Positions 48,101 through 59,039 of a stretch of DNA of 64,000 nucleotides are shown here, piece by piece. The notes below the pieces were generated by a model. That model saw only the letters and a program-made list of their open reading frames with translations. It had not been told where the DNA came from and made no database searches. Position 1 is the stretch's first letter. Each line of letters opens with the position of its first letter. The translations under genes and the position numbers were made by a program. Origin of the DNA: Trileptium ribeirensis (taxonomy: Eukaryota > Nematoda > Enoplea > Enoplida > Thoracostomopsidae); NCBI GenBank assembly GCA_030248225.1, contig JASANE010010112.1, forward strand, positions 62,001-126,000, given 5' to 3'.

Positions 48101-48593
48101 TTATATTTGCACGTTCACTGTTTTCATACTGCTGTTCACCCAGTATATATTAAAATGAGCCGGTTCGCGAATATCATATGTGAACGTACATGTTTAAATA
48201 CTGGTATCACGGTTCAGTCAAAAGAAGAAAGAATTTGCAGTTAAGTTATAATGCGTACGGAGTTAGCGAACGTTTTGCATGTATCTACATGTATTGCGAT
48301 ATCTTGTTCGCGACCCAAATTGTGAAACTCAAAAGTATCGTGTTTAGGTTCTCTAACAAAATCACAAATTCAGAACTTTAAACTCCAAACGGTCAGTTAT
48401 ATGTTCGCTAACATTTCGAAGTAATCAATAAACGGGCAATTTGTTGTTCGTTAACGTTTTGAACGGTTTACCAAAAGCCATTATTTCTGTTCTCAGAGAA
48501 TTTTACTTATTACCTGTACACCGAGCAGGCAATTGCCAATCGCTAATTTCAAAATAGGATGGTAGGCGACGCAGGTTAAGTTTACTCATGCAT
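42091..48593. mobile_element. 6.5-kb nested TIR element with TTCGCGAA subterminal palindromes
   Basis: The ends are inverted repeats of about 40 bp starting ATG(G/C)ATGAGTAAACTTAA, then CTGCGYCGCC and ACCATCCTMTTTTGA. Close to each end lie clusters of GTTCGCGAAC or near matches: left at about 42208, 42382, 42460, 42494, 42536, 42664, 42751 and 42836; right at about 47906, 47952, 47987, 48165, 48305 and 48401; one in the middle near 45568. Many degenerate, AT-rich stretches fill the body. I see no transposase; the open stretch at 45364-45083 (minus) is unidentified. GC-rich patches at 44430-44600 and 46040-46130 may be further insertions. Confidence 0.75.
47225..47770 (+). repeat. Tandem array of about 140-bp units, four copies
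   Basis: GGTGAATATTGCTTGC starts at 47242, 47383, 47527 and 47662, giving periods of 141, 144 and 135 bp. Each unit continues with GATTTTT.TTTTGTG.AAGC, GCGAATGCATTCGA.CCATCC and TCTCCTGGAATTAGACGTAG. An open frame spans two units by chance. It lies within the right part of the nested element. Confidence 0.85.
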
Positions 48594-49359
48594 AGCACGC
48601 CGAAAGTTTTCAAGCAATGGCAAAGCTTTTATCATCCGCTCATCCGTATCAGCTTGATCACTGTTGAAATGTAAATTTCTGGTGATGAGTTCATATCGAT
48701 TCAAAGGCATTGCATCGGAAATTACAGAATTAAACATCAAGTATTTACGGTTCCAGTAGTTTTTCGAATCACCAATAGGATACAAACCCATTGCCAGAAT
48801 AACAGCAATGTAGCGGTGCATTTCATGTTTTGTAACAGCACCAGCGCTTCATTCGGGACTTCCTAGTTGGTGGTCGGCTTGCCAATTTATCTTGTGCATA
48901 GCTATTGGTCTTCGAGACAACTAAGTCAATAATATCATCGTTCATAATCACATTGAAAAAGTAAAACCGGTCGGCATCGTCTGGTATACGTATCAAGAAT
49001 CTAGCTTGCCCCGCAAAGCGAATACTCGACCGTTGAAAACCATCAGTATCCCATCCTCCATCATCTGGATCATCCTAATCTCCATGTTCCTCCTCCGGCT
49101 CATCGTGCTCGGCACACTCATCTGCTTCTTCTTCGGCACGCTCTCTCTGCCCACCTTCATTATCACCACCTACATATACATTCTCCGCCTATACCTGCTC
49201 CTCACTATCACCACTATCATTACTAGCCGAAGTTACATTTGATTCAGCATAACTAGGATCGAAATTGCAGTCAGGATCGCGAGCTCGGTCACCACAATCA
49301 CTATCTGTGTCGGAAGAATCTAAATTGTTCGTGTTCGCCATCCAAAACCGCTTAGACAT
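48592..49359 (-). pseudogene. piggyBac transposase, N-terminal half
   Basis: The start codon at 49359 is followed by an acidic Asp/Glu/Ser-rich N-terminus, usual for this family. Next come RFYFFNVIMNDDIIDLVVS and TNSYAQDKLASRPPTRKSRM, then the conserved domain: EMHRYIAVILAMGLYPIGDS, YWNRKYLMFNSVISDAMPLN, RYELITRNLHFNSD and KALPLLENFRRAMHE. Frameshifts and at least one stop separate the blocks. It ends at the nested element's terminus, and the protein resumes beyond 42100. Confidence 0.88.
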
Positions 49360-49727
49360 TGTAGTGCGTAGATATGAAGGTAATATGTATTATTTATAAA
49401 GCTAATTGCACTTCTACTCGACGGATTATACCTCTAAAATACAATAAAAGATAAACAGAAAATTTCGCTCTGGTGATCATGGCATACCATTTACGTCACG
49501 GATCGTTGACGTAAATGGTACGTCATTATCAACTTCGTTAGTCAAACGTATTCGCTAATGATCGTATACGTCAAAGTACGTCCCACTGTTTTACTTTCAG
49601 GAATAATCTGCTTTGCACGGCGATTCGATTGCTATATTCAGGAAGTCTATAGTAAAAATTTTGCGAAAGTTATGACATTGCAAAGTAGTGTAAAATGACC
49701 AGCTGTGATGGTCACTTAATGGGTTAA

Positions 49728-50359
49728 CTCATAAATATTTTCTTTTTCTAATTAGCAAATTTAACGCAATTTTTACGCGAATTATTCTTTTCTCATATTT
49801 TAAACTGTATGTGTTTGTAGTAAAGTTGTTAACATGTTACGTTTTCTACTGCCAAATATTCTCCGAATCCTGGTTTGAAGTGAGTTAAGTTAACTCTAAA
49901 AAAGACTTATGGAATGTGCCTGACCATATATTTTGTCATGCTAACTGCAAGTATTACGACTGATACCTACTATTCATTGATAATTGTTCTTTTAAAGTGT
50001 GTCCCAAATTATTGTACAATAGACTCATTCTCGACTGACTCGTACTTGACGGATTCATTAGCACAGAAATTTTAATGAAGCACGGTGATTGCTAATTTAC
50101 GTATTTCTTTATTTAAGTCCTGGGGTGCGACCTATAATGTTTCCTGCTATCATTTAAACTGAACCTGCCTCCACATTTTCGGTAACAAAATTTCATAACT
50201 TCGTAAGACTTAGAACGTAATGAGTTTTAACCGCTAGTGGCAGGTATAGCTTGCTGAAAGAGGGGTGGCGGACTTCCAGAGCAGATCAATTGTCAGCCAC
50301 ACTAAGGCTATTTCCTTCCATTTGGCGCCCGGACGGCAAAAATTTAGTGTCTCCCAATG
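49728..50359. other. No recognised gene
   Basis: AT-rich sequence outside the piggyBac element, with no frame longer than about 40 codons and no repeat I could match elsewhere in the window. Confidence 0.4.
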
Positions 50360-50776
50360 ATGCGTGAACAAACTTAACCTCCGCCCACTTATAATATAAT
50401 TTTGTAAAACACGATGTCGAATCCATATCCTTTGTTACGGAACAAGCAAGAAAAATGATTCATTTTACTGCTATCTTTTGAAGTGGTTTTTTTCAAATGG
50501 TAAATAACAGTTGTAGGACGATTATAAATTTTTAGTGGGGATCTGTCTCTGTTTGCGGACAAATTCAATGAATGTGACGGAGTAAAAAAGGGCCCTGTAC
50601 TATGTCACTGATTTTCCGCGAACATAACCTTTTTTTTCAAATGCGCCAAAATTTCGTTCATAAACAATTCGAGTGTTCGCTAAATTTTTGCTTCACAAGA
50701 TAGAGTTCGGTAACTTATTTTTTCTAAAAAACAAAATAGGATAGTCGTTGGGCGCAGGTTAAGTTTAGTCGCGCAT
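50360..50776. mobile_element. Non-autonomous TIR element related to the nested element (copy 2)
   Basis: The left end ATGCGTGAACAAACTTAACC and right end (reverse complement ATGCGCGACTAAACTTAACC, then TGCGCCCAACGACTATCCTA) are inverted repeats of the same family as the 6.5-kb element and the 9636-10142 copy. It is 417 bp with no ORF. Inside, CCGCGAACATAA and GTGTTCGCTAAA are decayed forms of the TTCGCGAA palindrome. Confidence 0.75.
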
Positions 50777-52795
50777 AACCATGTGCGTGGGAAATATGTG
50801 TATTTGTAGAAATCCAACACGAAGTTTTTACCTCCTAGCACAAAAAAATTTATGTCTTGGTCCAAAGTTTGTAGGGCGGCTGCACTGATGCACTACTTGT
50901 ATCCGCTTTTGCGGCTGGAGAGTCTCGACGTACTTTTGTAATAGCGCTAATTCCGCTTTCCATTTTGGCATAAACCGTGGTTATACTAACACTACCTGGA
51001 CTCGACTCAAATTTACTGTGCAATAAAACAACACAGGAAAAATTGATAAAATCTAAAAACTCAGCGATTCAGTCACTATGAAAAAATGGAGGGTTTTGCT
51101 CTCGCAGGATCTGAGGCCAAAAATTGCTCAGCTTCATCCCAGATTGAAAACCAAAACTGCTGCTGTGTATTTGGAATGAAATGGCATAAACATTTTGAAA
51201 TTCATGAACACTACAAAGAAATGGTGCGTCAAAATATTGATCACTCGCATAAATGGCCGGCGGATTGAAAACAATGCAACATATTCCCAAGATCTCGGGC
51301 CATTATAATAACAACGCAGATTAGCAACGTTTGTGAAAGCACGAAGCCTCGCAACGGACCAAAGATAAGGATTTTAGCCCATACATACTGACGCTCCTAG
51401 GTCTCGGTGGGGAGCAGCAGGGGAGGAGAGACCTCGGATCGGTGCTTAAGGGGGTCTAAAAATGTTGACAACCCCCCATCCCCGAGGTTTCAATGTTATC
51501 TCAGTGTTTGCCATATATTCACTAATTTTTGAAAAGTGATAGTGCAAGCAACGTGGATAGAATAGAATATCGATTCAAATCCCTCCAACTTTCCCAATAG
51601 TCTAGAAGTGCGCTTGCCACCCTCGTGGGCAGTGGATGAAATAGTCATCGGGTCCTTCCTTGATCCTGATCAGGGCTGTTTATGTCATCGGTCTCTCTGT
51701 CGAGGTAGCGGGTAAGCTGCTCGCTGCCCTGCCAACGAAGCGGACATGGTCATTTGAGAGCCTCCAACCTCCCACTCATCCTTCTTGGACTCGGCTCCCC
51801 CGAGATGTGGTCTAACCTACATTCCATCCAGAACACTCCGAACCACGGTCTATGTATGCGCACAATGTTTGTATCAATTGTAATACATAATGTATTTTTA
51901 CAATATACAACTGAGATCGCATAGGAAAGGTCGAATTCCAATGACGCCTTGCTAAACACAAAATTGACCCTCACCCCACATGTCTGACCTAGCTAACGGC
52001 TAGCAACTTAAGCGCTGCGTCTCGGTAATCCTTTTTTAAAATAACATATATTTGATATACACGAAATATATTGTTATGTAAAAAGGCCATAGGCAGGCCT
52101 GTGTGAGAGACAGGGTATGTCCAACATAGCGGATTTATATCTGCAGTGAATGTGAGCAGAGGTTGCTCCATCTGTACAGCGTCTGCTTGCTGATTCAAAG
52201 GCGATAATTCGTCGGTTAGAATCTCAACCTTTCCATCATTTTGAACAGCTGCTTTACACTAAGTTTCATCGCTCGGCACGTCCACTAAGACTAAAACGGT
52301 GCGTAAGGTCCTAAACCTCAGGGAGATAGCCGAAGCCGGAGTAGAGTGGGGGTCATGCACGCTGGGATAAGTTTTTTTACTTAAACTTTTTCATTTTATA
52401 CCATCTTTTCTCAGAGACTGCCTCATGATTTTTCCCTAATTTAATTCCATTCAATTCAATTCTTCTATTTAACAAACTTAATAAATGAATATCTAACAGC
52501 GAAATTCATAATTATTAATACTGAAGCAAAAATTATATAGCTAATGCAAATACAAACTGTCAAAAGAAAATTGCATAGCTAGGGAGAAATCTAAAAAGTT
52601 TAGCAAAATTAGAAGTATTCGTGTATTAATACGTTACCAAGGGGTTCCCGGGGCTAAAATCCATTTTCAGCATTTTCCATTAAATATGTTATACGTTTCC
52701 CTCAAAGATTTAGTTTTACAAAATTTTAAAACGCTTCCTTTTTCTGTTCCTAATTTGCATATTTTTCATTAATTTTAATTATTAGCTGTGTCTAA
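50777..52795. other. No recognised gene; GC-richer patch and a few open stretches
   Basis: 51390-51790 is richer in GC and Pro/Arg-type codons than its surroundings and may be a LINE or other repeat fragment. An open stretch at 51086-51268 (plus) ends HEHYKEMVRQNIDHSHKW, and one at 52198-51989 (minus) contains INPLCWTYPVSHTGLP. I recognise neither. 52380-52790 is very AT-rich and runs into the truncated Gag. Confidence 0.35.
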
Positions 52796-54340
52796 ATATA
52801 GAATTTACAATACAAACGACGCGTATGGATATTACGGTGCAACGCCTATGGTACCGCAGTACAATCAAATCCCCATTACAGGAAGCAATTCGATGATTAA
52901 TCCCGGAGCACCTTTGGCAACAGCAACATCTTACGTATGCAGTACCATCAACCACAGCAAGTGATAACAACAACGAGTCAAACCATGAATCAAGTACAAG
53001 AAGTACAACAAAACAACCATCTGATGACGAAAATGATTGAAGCGTTGATCAAGGTGGCAACTAAAGAAACACCGCAAGTTCCGAACACAACGCAACAAAC
53101 AATCGGTCAAGCTGGAAAATGAAGTTCGAAATTACAACCGTACAAGGGCGACTTAATTTCGAGAAGTTTCGAAAAAACTTGAAAAAGAGTTGGCCCAAGA
53201 CGGAATTGACGGAGACCAAGATAAGTTGCGAATCCTGAAAGCCAAGCGTGTGGAAAGGCGGAAGAATACTTGGAAGTCTTGACTCGAGAAGTCCGAAGAA
53301 CTCAAGGACAACTACAAGGAATTGGTCAACTTGTCAAGAAATTGAAGGAAAGATTTGACGTACCGAAGACGTTGACGAACCATTTGATCAAGTTACAAAG
53401 CTTACGACAAACGGTAACGGTCAAAGATTTCGTTGATGGACTACGGGTCTATGCAGCAAGACACTTGACCACGAAAGGCATACCTGAATCAATCGAAGTT
53501 CTCAAGTCCGCGTTGATTACCGTGTTAAAGAACGAAACCCGAAACCGATTATGCATGAAAAAGGAAGAAACTTTCCCATCGTTAACAGAGAAAGCCGAAG
53601 CGTTGGAGAATCTCGACCAACAAATGACACAAGGATTGGAAAGTGTAAGCGAACAACGATACAACTTACACAGAGTCAATCCAACCGACCGAGTCATCCG
53701 AATGTCAATCAAACGAGACAAAGTATGGGTCAATGGATATGGCGACCCAGAATACAAAGACCATAAAGTCAATGGTGACCGCAGCGGGGGAACAATCAAC
53801 CGACGCAAGTACGACAACCACAACAACAACAAACCGTGCAACAGTGGGCAACATCGATGCCGATGATACCAATGCAAACCGCTGTAAATTACCAACAGCC
53901 AATGCAGCCATTCTATGAACAAATGGGAATGCAACAACCGGTAATGCAATCGATGCAAGTACGGCAACAACCGGTGCAACCGCAAATGAATTGGCAGCAA
54001 CAACAACAAAGAATACCAACACCGGTGACAAATCAACAGCAACAGAACCAACAAACGGCGATGAATCAAACACCACCAAGGTGCAACAATTGCGGAAGAT
54101 TGGGTTATAGAACGGAGCGATGTGTCGTAAGAAACGCGGGACAAAGTACAAGAGAAACCCGAACAGAAAATCAACAACAGAATCAAAATCGATACCGAAT
54201 ACTACCAAGTCGATCGAATCAAACAAACGATATGATGAACAATAAATCACCGAAATCGGGTGGGGTAGAAAGAAAAGAGGATAACCAAAAAGAATTCCGG
54301 AAGACCGAAGATATATCCGCGGACGAAAAGAAACGTTCGT
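52796..54340 (+). pseudogene. Gag of plus-strand retroelement copy 1, 5'-truncated
   Basis: It begins abruptly inside Gag (YNQIPITGSNSMINPGAPLA, near 52855), so the heptad region and the leader are absent. It continues through the capsid-like part (KLQSLRQTVTVKDFVDGLR at about 53390-53450, MKKEETFPSLTEKAEALENL at about 53560), a long Gln/Asn/Pro linker (about 53800-54060) and a zinc knuckle CNNCGRLGYRTERC at about 54080. The His of CCHC is Tyr. Frameshifts near 52930, 53100 and 53850 break it. Confidence 0.85.
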
Positions 54341-54344
54341 AGAA

Positions 54345-54960
54345 GTGAACCAAATAGATCAATCAAAAGAATATGAATCGTGTAGGGATTCGACAGTCCT
54401 GTCAAGATACTACATCAGTGCGTACCTGGAAGGAACCAAGAAACTCCGAGGTTTGGTCGATACGGGATTACAAATAACGATCATCAGTGAAGAGCAATAC
54501 GAAAAATGTTTTAAACACCTACCACTCTAAGAAACCGTACTGTGTGCAGTTGGATTCAACGGGAATCTAACAGAAAGAGCGGTAGGATATTTCTTCGTAC
54601 AAGTTCACCTCGAAAACAAAGTAAGGAAGATCCGGGTTGTCGTAATCAAGAACTTCCCGAAAGTCGCGATATATGCACACGATTTCTTGGCAGCGTTCGA
54701 ATTGATGATCGATTACCAAGAACTACGAATCAAGATGAACGGTCAACCGATGCCTCACTGTTGGAGGACCAACGAAATAGAATCGATCAGTCAAGAAGAT
54801 GACCATCACATCGAAATCTACAAGTGTTCATATAGACAAGTGATCCCACCATGGTCAGCGAAATTCATCGAAGTGAAGATCCCGGAAGGAACAAAAGAAG
54901 GAAATACCGTAGTGGTTGAACCTTTGTTTCAAGACTGACAACGGATTGGCAATACCGAAT
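54345..54960 (+). pseudogene. Aspartic protease region, plus-strand copy 1
   Basis: The retropepsin that processes Gag-Pol. The active site reads LRGLVDTGLQITIIS at about 54445-54490, with DTGL instead of the usual DTGS or DTGA. HLPL follows, then an in-frame TAA. After a frame change come ERAVGYFFVQVHLENKVRKI and FLAAFELMIDYQELRIKMNG (the strand-helix end of the domain), and then IKCSYRQVIPPWS-type linker sequence to a stop near 54940. Confidence 0.75.
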
Positions 54961-54984
54961 AGCATCGCCAAAGTGGAATAAAGC

Positions 54985-55890
54985 AACATCATGATACCGG
55001 TGTGCAACTTAAACACAGTCGAGGTGGAGATAATTGCAGATCAACCATTGGTACGGAAAGTTGAAGAAACGATCATGAAAACAGTGGTCGATGAAGCGAA
55101 AGCACAAAGAGCGATCGACAGGTTCAAACAAAAAGAAATAAAGAACCAAATAAAGAAGAAAGAAAAAGAGTCATAATGGACTACATTTGGAAAAAGAGAA
55201 AAACCGATAATCAAATCATGGACCGGTGAAATTAAGATAAAGAATTCACAAACGATATCACTTGTGGATACGGAAGTCCAAGAAAATAGAAAGAACAACA
55301 ACGGTTCAACATCGAACAATTCCAAGAGCAAGTAATACGCCAAACGGAGCACACGAACAGTATCGAACTTCCAGTCGAAATTGATTTGGAAAAAGGCGTT
55401 ACCGATGAAGAAGGAAAGGCGTACCTGACAACTGTGCTCCGCAACTACCAAGATATTTTCTCGAAATCAGACTTTTTTGGCGGGCGTCCTAAGGGAATCG
55501 TGCCTATGCTACCACGATGACATTATAATATTTTCGACGTCACACTGGGACCACTTGTACGACATCAGCCAGATACTACAACGTCTCCGCGAAGCGAAAC
55601 TCAAAGCAAAAGGAACAAAATTCGAATTCCTGGAAGAAGAAATTCCGTTTCTCGGGTACAGCGTGTTGAACAAAGCAATTTCAACGGACCCTGGAAAGAT
55701 CGAGATGATACAGAATTTCTCAAAACCAAAGACAGTAACACAACTCAAAAGCTTCCTTGGGTTAACCGGATACTATAGACAATTTGTTCCCGACTATGGA
55801 ACAATAGCAGCACCTCTCTACGACATCACCAACAAGCGGTCAAGAATGGTGAAGTTCAGTCAACTGTGGACGGAAGATACCCAATAAGCG
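54985..55890 (+). pseudogene. Reverse transcriptase, plus-strand copy 1, with internal deletion
   Basis: The linker (CNLNTVEVEIIADQPLVRKV) leads to LRNYQDIFSKSDF near 55460. The sequence then jumps to AGVLRESCLCYHDDIIIFST, so the fingers and the motif A Asp, present in the other copies, are missing. The active-site box reads YHDD instead of YLDD. The thumb and connection follow intact: EEEIPFLGYSVLNKAISTDP, LKSFLGLTGYYRQFVPDYG, APLYDITNKRSRMVKF. A TAA follows near 55885. Confidence 0.85.
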
Positions 55891-56740
55891 TTCGATACCT
55901 TGAAGGCCAAGATGGCAACGCCTCCAATATTTTGATACCCAGATGCGTACAGGCCGTTTATCCTTTACACCGACGCAAGCAAGCATGGCATGGGATACAT
56001 CCTATCGCAAGAAGACGAAGCGGGGAACCAACATGGGATCCATAAGTGGTATTTCTTTAGCCACAGATCGGTCGCAGCCTGGAATGTGCTATCTGTTTAA
56101 GCTTATAAACAAAGAAAGAATGGGTATAAGAAAACGAAGAATGGACACACCACCGACAGGATCAAACAGATCGGGCATTGTAGCGACCAATTGAACGAAC
56201 AATTCGAAAAAGAATGCGGGATGATCAGGAAGAACAACAACGGCAGGAAATACCACCTCTAAAAGAATTGATAGATTGGAACAAAGGTGCAATCCCAAGA
56301 CGGTACGAAAAAGCTCCACAACAACAGCTAGTGGAAACACCAAAGTCGATACACCAAGTGGGACGTTTAAAAGAATTGGTCCCAAAAGAGTAAAGATCCT
56401 TGAATTAAACAAGGACCAAAACTGCACCAAGAACAACAGGGACACGAAAAGCGATACCAGAAGATCGGTAGAAACAGTACCGGTTACAAAAGCCGAGCGA
56501 GAAGCAGTACACCAACGCCAACGTTCAAAGTACCGGAACTGATAATAATACCACCGATCGGTACATCAAGACAATGGTTTTCAAGTGAACGCTTAACGGG
56601 TAGTACACGTGGATTTTCCATTTCAACGTCAGAAATAGAAGGAACGAGTACTGAAAAACTATCGGGACCAGAGCAACGACACCACCATAGTCAATCAAGT
56701 ATAGCATCGTTGTCAATAGTTGTGGTAATTTAGGGTTAAG
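55891..56740 (+). pseudogene. RNase H remnant and downstream ORF fragment, plus-strand copy 1
   Basis: PFILYTDASKHGMGYILSQE near 55955-56015 is the start of RNase H with its first Asp. The rest of the domain is missing or scrambled. From about 56100 the frames become Lys/Arg/Asn-rich (DQLNEQFEKECGMIRKNNNG, then PRRYEKAPQQQLVETPKSIH) without a family match. Neither an integrase nor a PHD finger was recognised in this copy. Confidence 0.6.
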
Positions 56741-56744
56741 GACT

Positions 56745-58975
56745 AGGCCAAGTATTCGGTAGTTTTAAATTAACTTAATAAATAGGGATCGTCAAGAATA
56801 CTGAAGGCAGTGGCCAAAGTGCATCAGGAGAATGAAAGTCAGACCGTGCAAAAGTTATACGTCAGACTGTGTATAAACCTGGTGTCAGACTGTGCAACGG
56901 GAACGTCAGACTGTGCAAGAGAGTCCAGTGAACTATAAGCGTGAGCTAAAAGCAACTCAATACTAAAGAATAGTACTACGTTTTAATACTAGTGAGTAAC
57001 AAAGTGCTATTGAAACCGTTGTAAAATCAGAGCGTGCTAAAATACGGTACAAAACAATAGTACCGAGGCTTTTCAAACGAGTACCGAGAAAGTACGGTAT
57101 TCTAATACGGGTAGCCAAAATAGTGCCAAAGGTGATCGACGGTGTTATTAGTGTCTAACACTTTATCACTATTTGTAATAAAAGTTCTATATTCGCGTAT
57201 GTTGACCAAACATCTGGAACTCGAGAAATAGAGCCGAGCAAGAATCACGCCTGATCGTGAAATATAAGGTACTAGTACCGCTCACGAAAAGGAAACGCGC
57301 GCCGTACCAAGCGTCCCACCAGCATTCTACTGGCCACACAATCTTTCGGTGACGAATCCCGTCCTTTTTTGTAACCGATAACCGTCATAAAGAAAAGTCT
57401 CTTTCCAACCCTTATCCCTCTGCAAACCGCAAAATACAACAGTAGCGTCAGATCGACAAAGTTGTGTATCCAATAAATTTAAAGAAGGGCATTAGTGGAA
57501 GATGCTCATCCGACAACCGGGGATGTTGAGCATCCACTAGGCTACAAGGAGGGGCAGGGTTCCCGGTCCAATCCCGCCCCAAAACCCTAAAATTCCCTAA
57601 AAGCTTAGGTTGGCCACCAAATTGTTTATTATACCCCTCCCTCCCTGGTTTTCTTATCTTTTCCGTTTCCTTGCTTTCGTTTCTTTTGTTTTCTTTTGAT
57701 GCTAATTTGCATAATTAGCATTAATTTTCTTTAATATATAAAAGAAGTTAGCGTTGTTTTTAGTTCATTATTCCATCCGGATAACGAGTGGCGGGTGATA
57801 CACGTTTTGTTTTGCAGTAGATTTAACTTGTCAGGTTTAGTTTCAGATTTAGCAGCCTTATACTAGCATAAAGAATTATGTTTTAGCTGTGCACCGAATT
57901 ATTGTTGGAAATGTATTTTGATAGCTTATTTAGCTAATTCATCTTAACGGCTTTATCATTTAAAAAGATTTTTGAGCGGTTAGTATGTATGAATATCATG
58001 ACGCGGTGTTACTCGAGCAGTTTTGAGTATCAGATCAAGCTTACGGTTTCAAAACCAAGTGCGTAAAGAATTACGTTAGCTCTTAGAGATTATATCGGTG
58101 GTAATGGTGGTATTTGAAATTGCTTGCTTTGCTTATGCCGGGTTAAAGAATTAAACGATTTGAAAAACAACAAATTCGTGATTCCGCTGGGGTGACTCCA
58201 AAGCTACACAAATTACTACGTTAATATTTAACCAAATTAAAGTTAGTAATATTAGCATTCCTTATACAAATCTGAGTGGCATAGTTGAGCACGAGCGTTA
58301 ATTAAATCATAACCGTCTCCCATAGTGGTACCAAAGCAAATAAACCTTAGATTGAGTAAACGTCGTGGAGTTAAGAGGGAAGGAAGTCAAATAAAATCAG
58401 TGGCATAGTCTAAAGAATAGATCAAATTGTTTGTGTGAAAGAAATGTAACAAAGGCCAAAAGTATTGAAGTTAGCAGGAGTCAATACAGGCAGATACCGG
58501 TACATGTCGTGGCATACTTCAATCACGGTGCTAAAGATTGGTGCTTTATGTATTTCTACTAACTTTGAATAAACGTTTTATTAACGGCTTTATTGATCAA
58601 CTATCTCAATAATAGAGCAAATCGAATTGGTCACGTCGCAGCACTAAACGGAATATAGTGTTCAATAAAGAACAAACGCGCCAAGAAATGAATACGAACA
58701 CTATCTCCGCCGGCATACTACTGGCCACACCTCGAACGCCACATCTTCTGGTGACGATTCCCATCGCCATTCAATAATAAGCGATAGCCGTCATAAGAAA
58801 TTAGTAGTCCAACCTTAGCCCCATTCGAATCAAACATAGTAACATGCTGACCACGATGTTGTGTAAAAGTCGAGTACAATAGTAACAAAATAAAACTGGT
58901 CAGTATTTTGGGAAATTAAAATTGACCCCAGTCCGAAATATCGCATAAGCCAAAATAGAATATACTTATAAATCT
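56745..58975 (+). repeat. Compound LTR-like leader between the two plus-strand retroelement copies
   Basis: Module 1 (about 56750-57350) has four GTCAGAC(T/C)GTG boxes at 56838, 56861, 56884 and 56905, TTGTAATAAAAGTTC as a poly(A)-type signal, GAGCCGAGCAAGAATCACGC and CTACTGGCCACAC, then TTCGGTGACGAATCCCG. Module 2 (about 57690-58760) has ATATATAAAAG (57738) as a TATA-type box, GAATAAACGTTTT, the same GGCCACACCTCGAAC block and TTCTGGTGACGATTCCC. Each module looks like an LTR 3' end plus a primer-binding region. Gag of copy 2 follows directly. The order matches the inverted locus at 39260-36340. Confidence 0.65.
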
Positions 58976-59039
58976 TAGTAGAAATTATTAAGTCACATAA
59001 TCAGGACGTTTACGTAGGCGTGCCCTAAATTTAAAAAGT

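Larger units (their letters stand above)
40723..49723 (-). mobile_element. piggyBac element, 9 kb, split by a nested insertion
   Basis: The ends are inverted repeats: CCCTTTAAGTGATCATGACG on the left and, read inwards on the right, CCCATTAAGTGACCATCAC. TTAA lies immediately outside both ends (40719-40722 and 49724-49727), the piggyBac target duplication. The transposase reads on the minus strand from 49359. A 6.5-kb element (42091-48593) interrupts it. The element's own sequence is therefore about 2.5 kb, which fits a normal piggyBac. Internal TACGTCA palindromic motifs occur near both ends. Confidence 0.9.

Noticed and set aside
49006..49242. Plus-strand hydrophobic open stretch (78 codons)
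   Set aside because: Antisense to the acidic N-terminus of the piggyBac transposase.
53449..54186. Long minus-strand open stretch (245 codons) rich in Leu, Cys and Arg
   Set aside because: It is antisense to the Gln/Asn-rich Gag of plus-strand copy 1. The composition follows from the CAA/AAC repeats on the other strand.
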